A stretch of 64,000 nucleotides of DNA from Buchnera aphidicola (Ceratovacuna japonica) (GTDB lineage: Bacteria; Pseudomonadota; Gammaproteobacteria; Enterobacterales; Enterobacteriaceae). The DNA is taken from contig AP026065.1 in the NCBI GenBank assembly GCA_024349705.1, positions 124,001 to 188,000 of the forward strand. Reading direction: 5' to 3'. Under the pieces are notes generated by a model, which had not been told where the DNA came from, did not search any database, and saw nothing but the letters and a program-made list of their open reading frames with translations. Shown here piece by piece: positions 10,785 to 21,425 of the stretch. The first letter of the stretch is position 1. The number at the start of each line of letters is the position of its first letter. The position numbers and the translations under genes were made by a program.

Positions 10785-11723
10785 TTATATTAAGAACATT
10801 TCAGAAATAGATTTTTCTTTATTTATTCTTTCTATAGCTTCAGATAACATTTTTGATAGTTTTATAGTTCTAACTTTTTTTATATTTTTTATTTTTTTAC
10901 ACAGAGGGATTGTATCACAAACTATTATTTCATCTATATAAGATTTTTTTATATTATTAGCTGCATTTCCTGAAAATACTGGATGTGTAGAATAAGAGAA
11001 AATTTTTTTAGCTCCATGTTTTTTTAGCATTTTTGCTGAGTTACAAAGAGTTCCAGCTGTATCTATTATATCATCTATTAGTATACAATTTCTTTTTTTT
11101 ACGTCTCCTATTATATTCATAACTTGAGATTCATTTTTTTTAGATCTTCTTTTGTCTATTATAGCAATATCTGTATAATTTAATAATTCTGCAACTGATC
11201 TAGTTCTAACTATACCACCAATATCTGGGGATACTAAAACTGGATTTTTTATATTTATTTTTGATATGTCTTTTGCTATCACTGGGCTAGTAAAAACATT
11301 ATCTATAGGAATATCAAAAAAACCTTGTATTTGTTCAGAATGTAAATCCACTGTAAGAACTCTATTAACTCCTACATTAGATAAAAAATTAGCTATTACT
11401 TTAGCTGTAATAGGAACTCTATAAGATTTTATTCTTCTGTCTTGTCTTGCATATCCAAAATATGGTATTACAGCTGTAATTCTTCTAGCTGATGCTCTTT
11501 TTAAAGCATCTATTATTATTACTAATTCCATTAAATTTTCATTTACTGGGTAACATGTTGACTGAATTATAAATACATCATGACCTCTTACATTTTCTTT
11601 TATATTTACGCTTATTTCGCCATCACTAAATTTTGTTACTTCAGCTACACCGATACTCTTATTTAAAAATTTTGCTATATCTTTAGATAATTTTTTTGTT
11701 GCATTTCCAGAAAATATTTTCAT
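10785..11723 (-). CDS. prs: Ribose-phosphate pyrophosphokinase (PRPP synthetase)
   Basis: Makes phosphoribosyl pyrophosphate from ribose-5-phosphate and ATP, the precursor for nucleotides, histidine and tryptophan. The 312 residues match the family (315). Conserved parts include [11 protein letters not shown] at the N-terminus, the ATP-binding YARQDR, the [11 protein letters not shown] metal/ATP segment, and the PRPP-binding loop [11 protein letters not shown] near residue 215. AGGAGA lies 12 bases before the ATG. It is convergent with the nuo operon and divergent from prfA. Confidence 0.98.
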   Translation of the reverse strand: MKIFSGNATKKLSKDIAKFLNKSIGVAEVTKFSDGEISVNIKENVRGHDVFIIQSTCYPVNENLMELVIIIDALKRASARRITAVIPYFGYARQDRRIKSYRVPITAKVIANFLSNVGVNRVLTVDLHSEQIQGFFDIPIDNVFTSPVIAKDISKINIKNPVLVSPDIGGIVRTRSVAELLNYTDIAIIDKRRSKKNESQVMNIIGDVKKRNCILIDDIIDTAGTLCNSAKMLKKHGAKKIFSYSTHPVFSGNAANNIKKSYIDEIIVCDTIPLCKKIKNIKKVRTIKLSKMLSEAIERINKEKSISEMFLI

Positions 11724-12072
11724 TTTTTTAAAAGTTCTCCTATTATAAAATTTTTATAATATTTTTTAAAAAACATTTTTGCGAAAAAATAATTATATTT
11801 AGTTTTTTTGAAATATTTATTTTTTTAAGTTAGGATGTTTATTTGATTTAATGTTTTATATTGTAAAAAAATATTATTTTTATAATATAAAATTATTATT
11901 ATAACTAAAATTAGTTTTTAATTTTTTGTAATTTTTATATAGAATATAATATATTATATCAGGTAATTTTATTAAAATTTTTAATAATACAATTTATTTA
12001 AGTTAAATATGTTATGTATTTTTTTTGTATTAAAATATTTGTTTTAAAAATTTATTTTATGAGTAAAAATTT
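11724..12072. other. Divergent intergenic region prs/prfA
   Basis: About 350 bases of AT-rich sequence between two divergent genes. It must hold the prs and prfA promoters. TATAAT-like hexamers are frequent but cannot be singled out by eye in this base composition. No reading frame, tRNA or clear hairpin was seen. In larger Buchnera genomes I recall a small isoprenoid gene here; no trace is visible. Confidence 0.6.
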
Positions 12073-13146
12073 ATGAAAAAATTTATTTTTAAAAAATTAT
12101 ATATATTTAAAAATAGAATTAAAAAAATAGAAAATATGTTTTGTAACATAAGTTATAAAAATGATCAAAAAAAATTTAATAATTTAACAAAAGAATATAA
12201 TAAACTAAAAAATATAGTTAATATGTTTAATAATTGGATAAATAATTATAATAAAATTAAACAATGCATATATTTAATAAAAAATAATGAATTATGTGAA
12301 TTAGCTAAAGAAGAATCTAAATTTTTGAAAATTAAAAATAATGTTTTAGAAAAAAAAATATATAAATTTTTTATAAAAAATGATGATCATAAAACTAAAA
12401 GTTGTTTTATTGAAATAAGATCAGCAGCAGGAGGAGATGAAGCTTCTATATTTGCTGGAGATTTATTTAGAATGTACACTAAATATGCTGAAATGAAAAA
12501 TTGGAAAATTAAAATAATGAATTTAAATAATGGAGATAGAGGGGGGTTTAAAGAAGTCATTATAAGAGTATTAGGAAAAAATGTTTTGACAAAATTAAAA
12601 TTTGAATCAGGTTGTCATAGAGTACAAAGAATACCTAAGACTGAAAGTCAAGGAAGAACTCATACTTCTACTTGTACTGTAGCTATTATACCTGAGATAA
12701 AAAGTATTAAGGAATTTATAATAAAAAGTTCTGATTTAAAAATAGATACTTTTAAATCTTCTGGGGCTGGCGGGCAACATGTAAATACTACCGACTCTGC
12801 TATTAGAATTACTCATATACCAACTGGTAATGTTGTAGAATGTCAAAATGAAAGATCTCAACATAAAAATAAATCTAGAGCTATGAAAGTATTGTATTCT
12901 AGAATAAAAAATCAAGAAGAAAAAAAAATTAAAGAAAAAAATTCTAGTATTAGAAAAAATTTATTAGGAAGTGGTGATAGATCTGATAGAAATAGAACAT
13001 ACAATTTTTCTCAAAACAGAATTACTGATCATAGAATAAATTTAAGTTTATATTGTTTAGATAAAATATTAGATGGAAATTTAGATTTAATAATAAATCC
13101 TATAATTAGCAAATTTGAAGCTAATAAATTTTTAAAATTGAAATAA
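12073..13146 (+). CDS. prfA: Peptide chain release factor 1
   Basis: Class I release factor that reads UAA and UAG and triggers peptide release. The 357 residues are close to the E. coli 360. The peptidyl-transferase motif GGQ is at residues 233-235 inside SSGAGGQHVNTTDSA, and the codon-recognition tripeptide P-x-T appears as PKT in RIPKTESQGRTHTS. The long N-terminal coiled coil is lysine/asparagine-rich. The gene for the GGQ methyltransferase PrmC (HemK), usually directly downstream in Buchnera, is not present in the 396 bases that follow. Confidence 0.98.
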   Translation: MKKFIFKKLYIFKNRIKKIENMFCNISYKNDQKKFNNLTKEYNKLKNIVNMFNNWINNYNKIKQCIYLIKNNELCELAKEESKFLKIKNNVLEKKIYKFFIKNDDHKTKSCFIEIRSAAGGDEASIFAGDLFRMYTKYAEMKNWKIKIMNLNNGDRGGFKEVIIRVLGKNVLTKLKFESGCHRVQRIPKTESQGRTHTSTCTVAIIPEIKSIKEFIIKSSDLKIDTFKSSGAGGQHVNTTDSAIRITHIPTGNVVECQNERSQHKNKSRAMKVLYSRIKNQEEKKIKEKNSSIRKNLLGSGDRSDRNRTYNFSQNRITDHRINLSLYCLDKILDGNLDLIINPIISKFEANKFLKLK

Positions 13147-13542
13147 TAATTAAAAAAATTTTTTTAAATATAATTTTAAATATTTTATTAATATTATTAA
13201 TAATTTAATTTTTTTATTACATTTAATGTTTTCATACAATTTTTTATGTTTAACTTGTTTAAATAGTTTATTTATCTAATTTTTTATAAATAAAATATTA
13301 TTTTTTTTTATTATTTTTATTTAAAAAATTATGAAGATTAAAAATCGTAGTTTATATATTTCTTAAAACATATATAATAAAATATATTAAATTTTAAAAT
13401 ATTTTAAATATTGTATAAAAATTATTTATATAATTTTAATTATTTAATATTTTTTTAATAAATTTTTTTTTAATTATAAAATATACTATTAACATAATAA
13501 AAAATTTTTAATAATATATAAAAATTTTGGATATTTTGCATT
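13147..13542. other. Gene-free region after prfA
   Basis: About 400 bases of low-complexity A/T sequence. No frame resembling prmC/hemK and no structured RNA can be made out; only short AT palindromes are seen, near 13154 and 13189. It presumably holds the end of the prfA transcript and the promoter of ackA-pta. Confidence 0.6.
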
Positions 13543-14742
13543 ATGAAAGATTTAATCTTAGTTTTAAATTGTGGTAGTTCTTCAATAAAATTTTCTATTA
13601 TAAATACTTTAAATAATGTTGTATATTTAAATGGTGAAGCAAATTGTTTAAATCTACATAATTCTACAATAAAATGGTTTATAAAAAGAAAAGAGCATAA
13701 TTTTAATGACAAAAATTTTATGTCTCATAATTATGCTATAAATTATATATGCAAAAGAATTTTGTTAAAAGATAATTATAAACTTTTTTCTAAAGTAATT
13801 GGAATAGGTCATAGAGTAGTTAATGGAGGAATTTTATTTAAAAAGTCTGTTTTAATAAATAAAAATGTTATAAAAAAAATAAAAAAATGTTTGTATTTAG
13901 CGCCTACTCATAATCCATTGAATTTATTAGGAATAAATACATTTATAGACATATTTCCTAATCTTAAAAATAATAATGTAGCTGTTTTTGATACTAGCTT
14001 TCACAATATGTTGCCAAAAATATCTTATTTATATGCAATACCAACAAAATTTTATTATAAATATAATATTAGAAAATATGGAGCTCATGGAATTAGTTGC
14101 TCTTATATATTAAAAAAAACTTCTAATATATTAAAAAAAGAAGTAAAAGATTTGAATGTAATAATTTGTCATTTAGGAAACGGTTCTTCTGTATCTGTAA
14201 TAAAAAACGGAGTATGTATAGATACTTCAATGGGTTTTACTCCTGTTTCTGGATTGATAATGGGTACTAGATCAGGAGATATAGATCCCTCTATAATTTT
14301 TTATATGTATGAAAAGTTGAATATTAGTATTAATGAAATAAAAGACATTTTAAATAATAAATCAGGAATTTTGGGTTTAAATAATAAAAGTAGTGATTTT
14401 AGATATTCTGAAAAAAGATATAATAATTCTAATGTTGATAAATTTTCTATAAAAATGTTTTGTTATAGATTAGCTAAATATATTAGCTCATATTTTTTTT
14501 TAGTAAAAAACAATCTTAATGCTTTAATTTTTACTGGAGGAATAGGAACTAATTCTTCGTTAGCAAGAAAAATTACTATTAATTATTTAAATACTTTAAA
14601 TTTTTACTTAGATAAAAAAAAAAATCAAAAGGAATGTAAAGATTTCAATTTTATAAATAAAAAAAATACTTTTCCAATAATAGTGATTTCTACTAATGAA
14701 GAAATAGTAATTGCTGAAGATACTTTTAATCTAATAAAATAA
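13543..14742 (+). CDS. ackA: Acetate kinase
   Basis: Converts acetyl phosphate and ADP to acetate and ATP, the last step of the Pta-AckA acetate pathway. The 399 residues match the family (400). Conserved sites include LNCGSSSIKF with the substrate-binding Asn, the GHRVVNGG segment, FDTSFH with the catalytic Asp, HLGNGSS, and the adenosine loop FTGGIG near the C-terminus. It sits 45 bases before pta, consistent with co-transcription. Confidence 0.98.
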   Translation: MKDLILVLNCGSSSIKFSIINTLNNVVYLNGEANCLNLHNSTIKWFIKRKEHNFNDKNFMSHNYAINYICKRILLKDNYKLFSKVIGIGHRVVNGGILFKKSVLINKNVIKKIKKCLYLAPTHNPLNLLGINTFIDIFPNLKNNNVAVFDTSFHNMLPKISYLYAIPTKFYYKYNIRKYGAHGISCSYILKKTSNILKKEVKDLNVIICHLGNGSSVSVIKNGVCIDTSMGFTPVSGLIMGTRSGDIDPSIIFYMYEKLNISINEIKDILNNKSGILGLNNKSSDFRYSEKRYNNSNVDKFSIKMFCYRLAKYISSYFFLVKNNLNALIFTGGIGTNSSLARKITINYLNTLNFYLDKKKNQKECKDFNFINKKNTFPIIVISTNEEIVIAEDTFNLIK

Positions 14743-14787
14743 ATTTTAATTTTATAATATTTAATAAGGTGATTTAAAACTATAGGT

Positions 14788-16923
14788 GTGTCTGTGTTTA
14801 ATTCAACAATTTTAATTCCAATAGGAAAAAATATTAATTTAATTACAATATCATTAAATTTAATAAATTTAATTAAAAGTAAAAATTTTAATGTTATTTT
14901 TTTCAAACTTATGCTTGAAAATGTAGAAAATAAATTTTTTGATAAAAATATGCGATTTATTTTTAAAGAAAAAATTGCTGATTTTGTAAAACCCTTTTTT
15001 ATAAAAAATGTTATTTCTTTAGAAAATAAAGAAACATATAACTTTTTTTTAGATAAAGCTATAGAAAAATATTATTCTATAAAGAATAAAAAAAAAATAA
15101 TTTTAATAGAGGGTATTAATACTAAATACAATAATTATATAGAAAGGAAATTTAATATAGATTTTGCTAAAAGTACTAATTCTAAAATTATATTTGTTAG
15201 TAATTATAATACATTTTTTAAAAAATATGGTTTCAAAATTATGAAGAATATTTTTTTAAAAAATTTTTTTTATTGTAATAATATAATATTGGGATTTATG
15301 CTCAATAAATATGAAAAAAAAATATGTACAAAAAATTTTTTTAAAACTAAGTTATATAAATGTAATAACATAAATAAAAATAAAGAATTTTATGAAAAAG
15401 TATTAAAAAAATATAGATTTAAAAAAACATTAAATTTGTTAAACTCAATAATTTGGAATTTTAAGGTTAAAAAAATTTGTGTTTCTTATTTATGTAAAAT
15501 ACTTAAAATTAAATATTTATATTACAAAAAAACTTTTTTTAAAAAAGTAAAATTTTTTACTTTTGATGATATAAATATAAATTGTAGTAAAAATTTTTAT
15601 AAATATCATTTGTGTATAATAGATACTGATAATAAGAAAAATTTAAATAATTTTTTATATATTTTGAATAAAAATTATAATATAGGATCTATTTTGCTTT
15701 TAACAAATAATAACAATATAAGAAAATTTATAAAAATATTTATAAAATCTTATAAAAATAAGATACCTATATTTTTTACAAAAAATAATTTTTTTTACTT
15801 ACATAGTATATTAAAAAGTTATAATATTAATTATTTAAAAAAAAAATATAATAATTATAATTTTATAAAAGAAAATATTTTTTTAAACAATTATAATGAA
15901 ATAATTAAAAAAATTCTTTTTAAGAACGAAAAAACTTTTTTTACTTCGTATTACTTTAAGTATTACTTAAAAGAAAAAGCTAAAAAATTAAATAATATTA
16001 TTATATTTCCTGAAGGATATGAAATTAGAATATTAAAAGCTGTTTCTTTTTGTGCAAAAGAAAAAATTGCGAAATGTATTTTATTAGGAAATAAAAAAAA
16101 AATAAATTATATATCAAATATTAATAATATATTTATAGATAAAAATGTAAAAATTATAGATCCAAAAACTATAAGAAAAAATTATATAAAATTATTTATA
16201 AAAAGTAGACTTCCAAAAATTTTAGATAAAAATTTAGCTACAAAATTTTTAAAAGATAATTGTGTGTTAGCAACTTTAATGTTAAAAAATGATGAAGCAA
16301 ATTGTTTAATATCAGGATCTATAAATACTACTGCAAATACTATTAGACCAGCTTTACAAATTATAAAAACTAAATCTTCATCTTCTATAATTTCTTCGTT
16401 TTTTTTTATGCTTATTAAAGATAAAGTTATAATTTATGCAGATTGTGCTATTAATATTAATCCAGATGCTAAACAATTAGCAGAAATAGCTATTGAAACA
16501 TCAAAATCTGCTATAAATTTTGGTATTTTCCCAAAAGTTGCTATGATTTCATATTCTACAAAATTTTCTGGTAATGGATCTACTGTAGAAAAAGTTAGAG
16601 AAGCTACATTAATAGTAAAAAAAAAATGTCCTAATCTTCATATAGACGGACCTGTTCAATATGATGTTGCATCTAGTAGAAAGATATCACAACTAAAAAA
16701 TTATGTTTCTGATATTGCAGGAGATGCGAATATATTTATTTTTCCAGATTTAAATTCTGGAAATGCTATTTATAAAGCAGTGCAAAATGTTACTAATTCA
16801 ATTTCAATAGGCCCAATTTTACAAGGAATAAATAAACCAGTAAATGATTTATCTAGAGGTTCTACTATAGAAGATATAATATATACTTCTGCTGTTACTT
16901 CTATTCAATGTTCAAACTCTTGA
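14788..16923 (+). CDS. pta: Phosphate acetyltransferase, long form
   Basis: Interconverts acetyl-CoA and acetyl phosphate; with AckA it yields ATP from the product of pyruvate dehydrogenase. The 711 residues match the long E. coli form (714). The C-terminal catalytic domain from about residue 395 is well kept (FPEGYEIR, NTTANTIRPALQ, SYSTKFSGNGS, VEKVREA, IFPDLNSGN). The N-terminal half, which carries the P-loop-like and DRTGG regions in E. coli, is lysine/asparagine-rich and only faintly recognisable. The start is GTG at 14788; a second in-frame GTG at 14794 fits the E. coli length equally well. AAGGTGA lies upstream at long spacing. Confidence 0.96.
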   Translation: MSVFNSTILIPIGKNINLITISLNLINLIKSKNFNVIFFKLMLENVENKFFDKNMRFIFKEKIADFVKPFFIKNVISLENKETYNFFLDKAIEKYYSIKNKKKIILIEGINTKYNNYIERKFNIDFAKSTNSKIIFVSNYNTFFKKYGFKIMKNIFLKNFFYCNNIILGFMLNKYEKKICTKNFFKTKLYKCNNINKNKEFYEKVLKKYRFKKTLNLLNSIIWNFKVKKICVSYLCKILKIKYLYYKKTFFKKVKFFTFDDININCSKNFYKYHLCIIDTDNKKNLNNFLYILNKNYNIGSILLLTNNNNIRKFIKIFIKSYKNKIPIFFTKNNFFYLHSILKSYNINYLKKKYNNYNFIKENIFLNNYNEIIKKILFKNEKTFFTSYYFKYYLKEKAKKLNNIIIFPEGYEIRILKAVSFCAKEKIAKCILLGNKKKINYISNINNIFIDKNVKIIDPKTIRKNYIKLFIKSRLPKILDKNLATKFLKDNCVLATLMLKNDEANCLISGSINTTANTIRPALQIIKTKSSSSIISSFFFMLIKDKVIIYADCAININPDAKQLAEIAIETSKSAINFGIFPKVAMISYSTKFSGNGSTVEKVREATLIVKKKCPNLHIDGPVQYDVASSRKISQLKNYVSDIAGDANIFIFPDLNSGNAIYKAVQNVTNSISIGPILQGINKPVNDLSRGSTIEDIIYTSAVTSIQCSNS

Positions 16924-16933
16924 TATTTTAAAA

Positions 16934-16980
16934 TTTTTATAGAAATAAGAATAATTTTATAGATCTTATTTCTATAAAAA
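16934..16980 (+). terminator. Terminator hairpin after pta
   Basis: Perfect 17-bp inverted repeat (TTTTTATAGAAATAAGA and its complement) around a 13-base loop, beginning 10 bases after the pta stop. It ends the ackA-pta transcript. It may also act on the convergent gyrA transcript, although gyrA stops about 160 bases away. Confidence 0.75.
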
Positions 16981-17139
16981 TATTTAATTTTTTCATATAA
17001 TAAAATAGTTCAAAAATATATAAATTCTTAAAACTAAAGTAGAATAGTATATTATTAATAAAATCTTTTTTTTAAAACATATAATTTGTTTAAACCAATA
17101 TGTTATTAAAACAATGTCTTAATAGTTTAATTAAAACAT

Positions 17140-19677
17140 TTATTTTGAAAATGGGATTGTAACTTTTTGTAGTGCTACTACTTTTTCTTTTTTATTAGTT
17201 CTTATTAATATTACTCCTTGAGTATTTCTGCTTAATATTCCTATTTCTGATACTCTAGTTCTAACTAATATTCCTGAATTTGTAATTATAATTATTTCAT
17301 TTTTTTTGGTAACTTGTATTGAGGCTATTACTACTCCATTTTTTTTAGTTATTTTAATAGATATTATTCCTCTAGTAGCTCTAGATTTTATAGGAAATTC
17401 TGAAATTTTTGTTCTTTTTCCATATCCGTTTTTAGTAACTGTTAGAATTTCTCCATTTTTTTTAGGTATTATAAGTGAAACAACTTTATCTTTTTTATTT
17501 ATTTTTATTCCTCTTACTCCAGCAGCTGTTCTACCCATTTTTCTTACATAATTTTCTGAAAAATGTACTACTTTTCCTTGAGATGTGAATAACATAACAG
17601 TATTTTTACCATTAGTTAATGACACTCCAATTAGTTCATCACCTTTATTTAAATTTATAGCTATTATTCCTGAACTTCTTTGTTTTTTAAATTTAGTTAG
17701 AGGGGTTTTTTTTACTATTCCCCTTAAAGTAGCCATAAAAATATTTTTGTTTTCGCTATATTTGGAAACTGGTAAAATTGCAGTAATTCTTTCATTAAAT
17801 TTTAGTGGCAATAAATTTATAATAGGTTTTCCCCTAGTATTTCTATTTGAACTTGGAAGCTGGTATACTTTCATCCAATATATTATTCCTCTGCTTGAAA
17901 AGCATAATATAGTGTTGTGAGTATTAGTAACTAATAAGCATTCTATAAAATCCTTTTTTTTTATTTTTGCTGCTAATTTTCCTCTTCCTCCTCTTTTCTG
18001 TGCGTTATAATCTGATAATGGTTGATATTTCACATATCCTGAATTTGATAAAGTAACTACTACATCTTTTTTTGTTATTATGTCTTCTATATTTATTTTT
18101 GATATTCTATTTTTTATTTTTGTTCTTCTATTATCTCCAAATTTATCTTTTATATATAATAATTCATTTTTTATTACTTTAATTAATTTATCTTTTAAAT
18201 TTATTATATTAGTTAAATTTTTAATATTTTTTAATATCTTTTTATATTCTAAATATATTTTTTTACTTTCTAAATTAGTTATGTTTTGTAGTTTTAAATC
18301 TAATATAGCTTTTGACTGTTTTTTAGTTAAACAATATTTTTTTTTTATTATGGAATCATTACTTTTATAATATTTGTTAAGTATTTTATTTTTTTCTAAA
18401 AGTATTTTATAAAATTTATTTTTTTTTATTTTCCATGTTTTTTTTAATAATATTTTAGTTGCATTCGATGTATTATTGGATTTTTTTATTATTTTTAATA
18501 TTTTGTCTATGTTGTTTATTGCAATTTCAAATCCTTCTAACAGATAAGATCTTTCACAGTTTTTTTTTAATTCAAAAATGCTTCTTCTTATTACTATTTC
18601 TTTTCTATGATATAAAAAAGCTTTTAAAATTTCTTTTAAAGACATTACTTTAGGTTTTCCATTATAAAGTGCAACCATATTTATACCAAAAGAAATTTGT
18701 AATTGACTTAACAAATATAATTTATTTAATATTATTTCTGCTATATGATCTTTCTTTATTTCTATTACAATTCTCATGCCTTCTTTGTCTGATTCATCTC
18801 TTAAAGTACTTATTCCTTCTATTTTTTTATCTTTTACTAGTTCCGAAATTTTTTCTATTAGCTTAGATTTGTTTACTTGATATGGTATTTCTTTAACTAT
18901 TATAATTTCTTTTTTAGTTTTTTTATTTTTTTTTATAAAGCTTTTAGCTCTTATATATATTTTACCACGTCCAGTTTTATATGCTTTTTTTATTCCTTCA
19001 GATCCATGTATAATTCCATAAGTAGGAAAATCTGGACCTGGTATTGATTTCATAAGTTCTTTTAAAGAAATTTTTTTATTTTTTAAGTATTTTAAACATC
19101 CATTTATTACTTCTTTTATATTATGAGGTGGTATATTAGTAGCCATTCCTACAGCTATTCCAGAAGATCCATTAACTAGAATATTTGGTATTTTAGTTGG
19201 TAAAATTTCTGGTATTTTTTCAGTTTCATCATAATTAAATATAAATTTTACTGTGTTTTTGTTTAAATCATCTATAAATTCATGTGAAATTTTTGACATT
19301 TTTATTTCTGTATATCTCATAGCCGCGGCAGAATCACCATCTATTGATCCAAAATTTCCTTGTCCTTTTATTAACATATATCTTAAAGAAAATGGTTGAG
19401 CCATTCTAACTATAGCTTCATATACAGCAGAATCTCCATGAGGATGATATTTACCTATTACATCTCCTACTATCCTTGCTGATTTTTTATATGGTTTATT
19501 ATAGTGATTTTTTAATATGTTCATTGCAAATAATATTCTTCTGTGTACAGGTTTTAACCCATCTCTTACATCTGGAAGAGCTCGACCTATTATTACAGAC
19601 ATAGCATAGTCTAAATATGAATTTTTAAGCTCTTTTTCTATATAAACTTTTTCTATATTTTTATAAACATTGTTCAT
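17140..19677 (-). CDS. gyrA: DNA gyrase subunit A
   Basis: Cleavage-rejoining subunit of gyrase, the enzyme that introduces negative supercoils. The active-site tyrosine is Y122 in AMRYTEIKM. The N-terminal winged-helix region ([15 protein letters not shown]) is intact. The C-terminal DNA-wrapping domain has a GyrA-box variant QKRGGRG at residues 560-566. The 845 residues are slightly shorter than E. coli (875) because the acidic C-terminal tail is missing. If the symbiont lacks topoisomerase IV, as I recall for Buchnera, gyrase must also decatenate; that is inference. Confidence 0.99.
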   Translation of the reverse strand: MNNVYKNIEKVYIEKELKNSYLDYAMSVIIGRALPDVRDGLKPVHRRILFAMNILKNHYNKPYKKSARIVGDVIGKYHPHGDSAVYEAIVRMAQPFSLRYMLIKGQGNFGSIDGDSAAAMRYTEIKMSKISHEFIDDLNKNTVKFIFNYDETEKIPEILPTKIPNILVNGSSGIAVGMATNIPPHNIKEVINGCLKYLKNKKISLKELMKSIPGPDFPTYGIIHGSEGIKKAYKTGRGKIYIRAKSFIKKNKKTKKEIIIVKEIPYQVNKSKLIEKISELVKDKKIEGISTLRDESDKEGMRIVIEIKKDHIAEIILNKLYLLSQLQISFGINMVALYNGKPKVMSLKEILKAFLYHRKEIVIRRSIFELKKNCERSYLLEGFEIAINNIDKILKIIKKSNNTSNATKILLKKTWKIKKNKFYKILLEKNKILNKYYKSNDSIIKKKYCLTKKQSKAILDLKLQNITNLESKKIYLEYKKILKNIKNLTNIINLKDKLIKVIKNELLYIKDKFGDNRRTKIKNRISKINIEDIITKKDVVVTLSNSGYVKYQPLSDYNAQKRGGRGKLAAKIKKKDFIECLLVTNTHNTILCFSSRGIIYWMKVYQLPSSNRNTRGKPIINLLPLKFNERITAILPVSKYSENKNIFMATLRGIVKKTPLTKFKKQRSSGIIAINLNKGDELIGVSLTNGKNTVMLFTSQGKVVHFSENYVRKMGRTAAGVRGIKINKKDKVVSLIIPKKNGEILTVTKNGYGKRTKISEFPIKSRATRGIISIKITKKNGVVIASIQVTKKNEIIIITNSGILVRTRVSEIGILSRNTQGVILIRTNKKEKVVALQKVTIPFSK

Positions 19678-19922
19678 ATTTTTCTCTTTTTTATAGAATT
19701 TTTATATATAATAGAAACATAATATAATTTGTTTAATTAAATATTAATATAATTATTTATTATATTAATATTTTTGTATAAAATATTTAATTAATATAAT
19801 TGTATCTTTTTAAATATTTTTATCAACAAAGTTATTTATAATTTTATTTTTATATTTATATTTTTTGTTTTATGTTTTAAATTTAATTACTGTTAATTTT
19901 TTAACAACATTGGTAAAATATA

Positions 19923-20672
19923 ATGAATTCTGAAGAAAGTACTCTTATTAAAAATTTGTTTAAAAAAATAAATAGTACAGAAAAGAAATTTTCCAAGAAA
20001 GATGATGAAGCTAATAGTTTAATTTTAGATTTAGTAAAAAAAAATCCTAATGCTCATTATTATATGGTTCAATCATTATTAGTGCAAGATGAAGTAATAT
20101 TAAGACTTAATAATAATATTATTGATTTAAAAAATAAGATAAAAGAGCTAAAAAGTTTTAAAAAAAATACTAAAAAAAGTTTTTTATCAAATTTTTTTAA
20201 TTTTAATAAAGATGATGATATAAATAAAAAAAAGACTTATTCGAAATCTGAAAATTTAAACAATAATAGTACTATTTCAAGTGATAGATCAAATACCAAA
20301 GACAGTTATTTTTCTGGATGTCAAAATAATGGTAGTTTTTTAGGTAATGCATTGCAAACTGCAGCTGGAGTTGCCGGTGGAATAGCTTTTGGTAATTTAT
20401 TAACTAGTTTATTTCATTCTAATAATAGATATGATCAACCTATAATAAATGATATTCATAATACGAACTTTTTTAATGTAGAAGAAGAAAATTATAAGAA
20501 TGGTTTGGAAAATAATAATGTTTTTGAAGAAGAAAATTTTATAGAAAAACCAGAAATTTCTAAATTTAATAATTTAGATAAAAATAATTTTGAAAAAAAT
20601 AACTTTGATGTATCAAATAATGACTCTATAGAAGAGTCTGAAGATAATTTTACAGAAAATGATTTTATTTAA
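19923..20672 (+). CDS. DUF2076 domain protein, function unknown
   Basis: 249-residue protein. Its N-terminus (MNSEESTLIKNLF, DEANSLILDLV, NPNAHYYMVQSLLVQDE) matches the DUF2076 family, followed by a coiled coil to about residue 85. The middle is polar and lysine/asparagine-rich. A Gly/Ala-rich hydrophobic stretch (residues about 141-162, GNALQTAAGVAGGIAFGNLL) could insert in a membrane, and the C-terminus is acidic. No catalytic motif is seen. Other Buchnera keep a gene of this type between gyrA and ahpC. Its survival in so reduced a genome suggests a useful role, possibly at the envelope; that is inference. Confidence 0.8.
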   Translation: MNSEESTLIKNLFKKINSTEKKFSKKDDEANSLILDLVKKNPNAHYYMVQSLLVQDEVILRLNNNIIDLKNKIKELKSFKKNTKKSFLSNFFNFNKDDDINKKKTYSKSENLNNNSTISSDRSNTKDSYFSGCQNNGSFLGNALQTAAGVAGGIAFGNLLTSLFHSNNRYDQPIINDIHNTNFFNVEEENYKNGLENNNVFEEENFIEKPEISKFNNLDKNNFEKNNFDVSNNDSIEESEDNFTENDFI

Positions 20673-20710
20673 TTTTAAAAATATAAATTAAATTTTTTTT
20701 AAAATATTAT

Positions 20711-20740
20711 TAAACCAGCAATATATTTAATGCTGGTTTA
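20711..20740. terminator. Bidirectional terminator between the DUF2076 gene and ahpC
   Basis: Perfect 10-bp stem TAAACCAGCA / TGCTGGTTTA with a 10-base AT loop, flanked by T-rich sequence on the right and A-rich sequence on the left. It lies 38 bases after the DUF2076 stop and 6 bases after the end of the convergent ahpC. The GC content of the stem is unusually high for this genome. Confidence 0.8.
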
Positions 20741-20746
20741 ATTAAT

Positions 20747-21340
20747 TTATTTTTTTTTGTTTATATATTCTTTTAAACCTTCTATAGATGGTTTCATGCC
20801 TAACTTTTTTTTGTTCCAGCTAGAAGGACATACTTCACCTTTTTTCTTATGAAAATTCACTGCATCTATCATTCTTAATACTTCTTTTATATTTCTTCCG
20901 TAAGGTAGATCGTTTATTGTTTCATGTATTATTATTCCATTAGAATCTATTAAAAATGTAGCTCTAAGAGATATTCCAGATTTTGGATGTTCTATTTCAT
21001 ATGATTTTTGAATTTCTTTTTTTATATCTGATACTATTATATATTTTAAATTTCCTATTCCTCCATCTTTTATTTCTATACTTTTCCAAGTATAGTGTGA
21101 ATATACAGAATCGCAAGATACACCTATTATTTTTGTATTTCTTTTTTTAAATTCTTCATACAAATTATTAAATTCTAATATTTCTGTTGGACATACAAAT
21201 GTAAAATCCATTGGCCAAAAAAACAGTACAGACATTTTATTCTTAATATATTTTTTAAAATCAAAGTTTTCTACTATTTTATTGTTTTCCAAAACAGCAG
21301 GAGCTAAAAATGTAGGAGCTTTTTTTGTAACTAAAGTCAT
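20747..21340 (-). CDS. ahpC: 2-Cys peroxiredoxin (AhpC/Tsa family)
   Basis: Thiol peroxidase that reduces hydrogen peroxide and organic hydroperoxides. The peroxidatic cysteine is C50 in DFTFVCPTEI; the resolving cysteine is C171 in GEVCPSSW. At 197 residues it resembles the typical 2-Cys Tsa/Prx1 type more than the 187-residue E. coli AhpC. The reductant is not encoded nearby. TAGGAA lies 6 bases before the ATG. With sodA it forms the oxidative-stress set of this window. Confidence 0.96.
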   Translation of the reverse strand: MTLVTKKAPTFLAPAVLENNKIVENFDFKKYIKNKMSVLFFWPMDFTFVCPTEILEFNNLYEEFKKRNTKIIGVSCDSVYSHYTWKSIEIKDGGIGNLKYIIVSDIKKEIQKSYEIEHPKSGISLRATFLIDSNGIIIHETINDLPYGRNIKEVLRMIDAVNFHKKKGEVCPSSWNKKKLGMKPSIEGLKEYINKKK

Positions 21341-21425
21341 ATTATTCCTATAATTCTATGTTGATTAATTTTAATAAAAATATTATTTATTAATAATACT
21401 TTGTTAAAATTAAATGTTTTAAAAT

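Noticed and set aside
17306..17920. Plus-strand frames across gyrA
   Set aside because: They have no ribosome sites and lie wholly opposite the conserved gyrA gene; they are antisense shadows.
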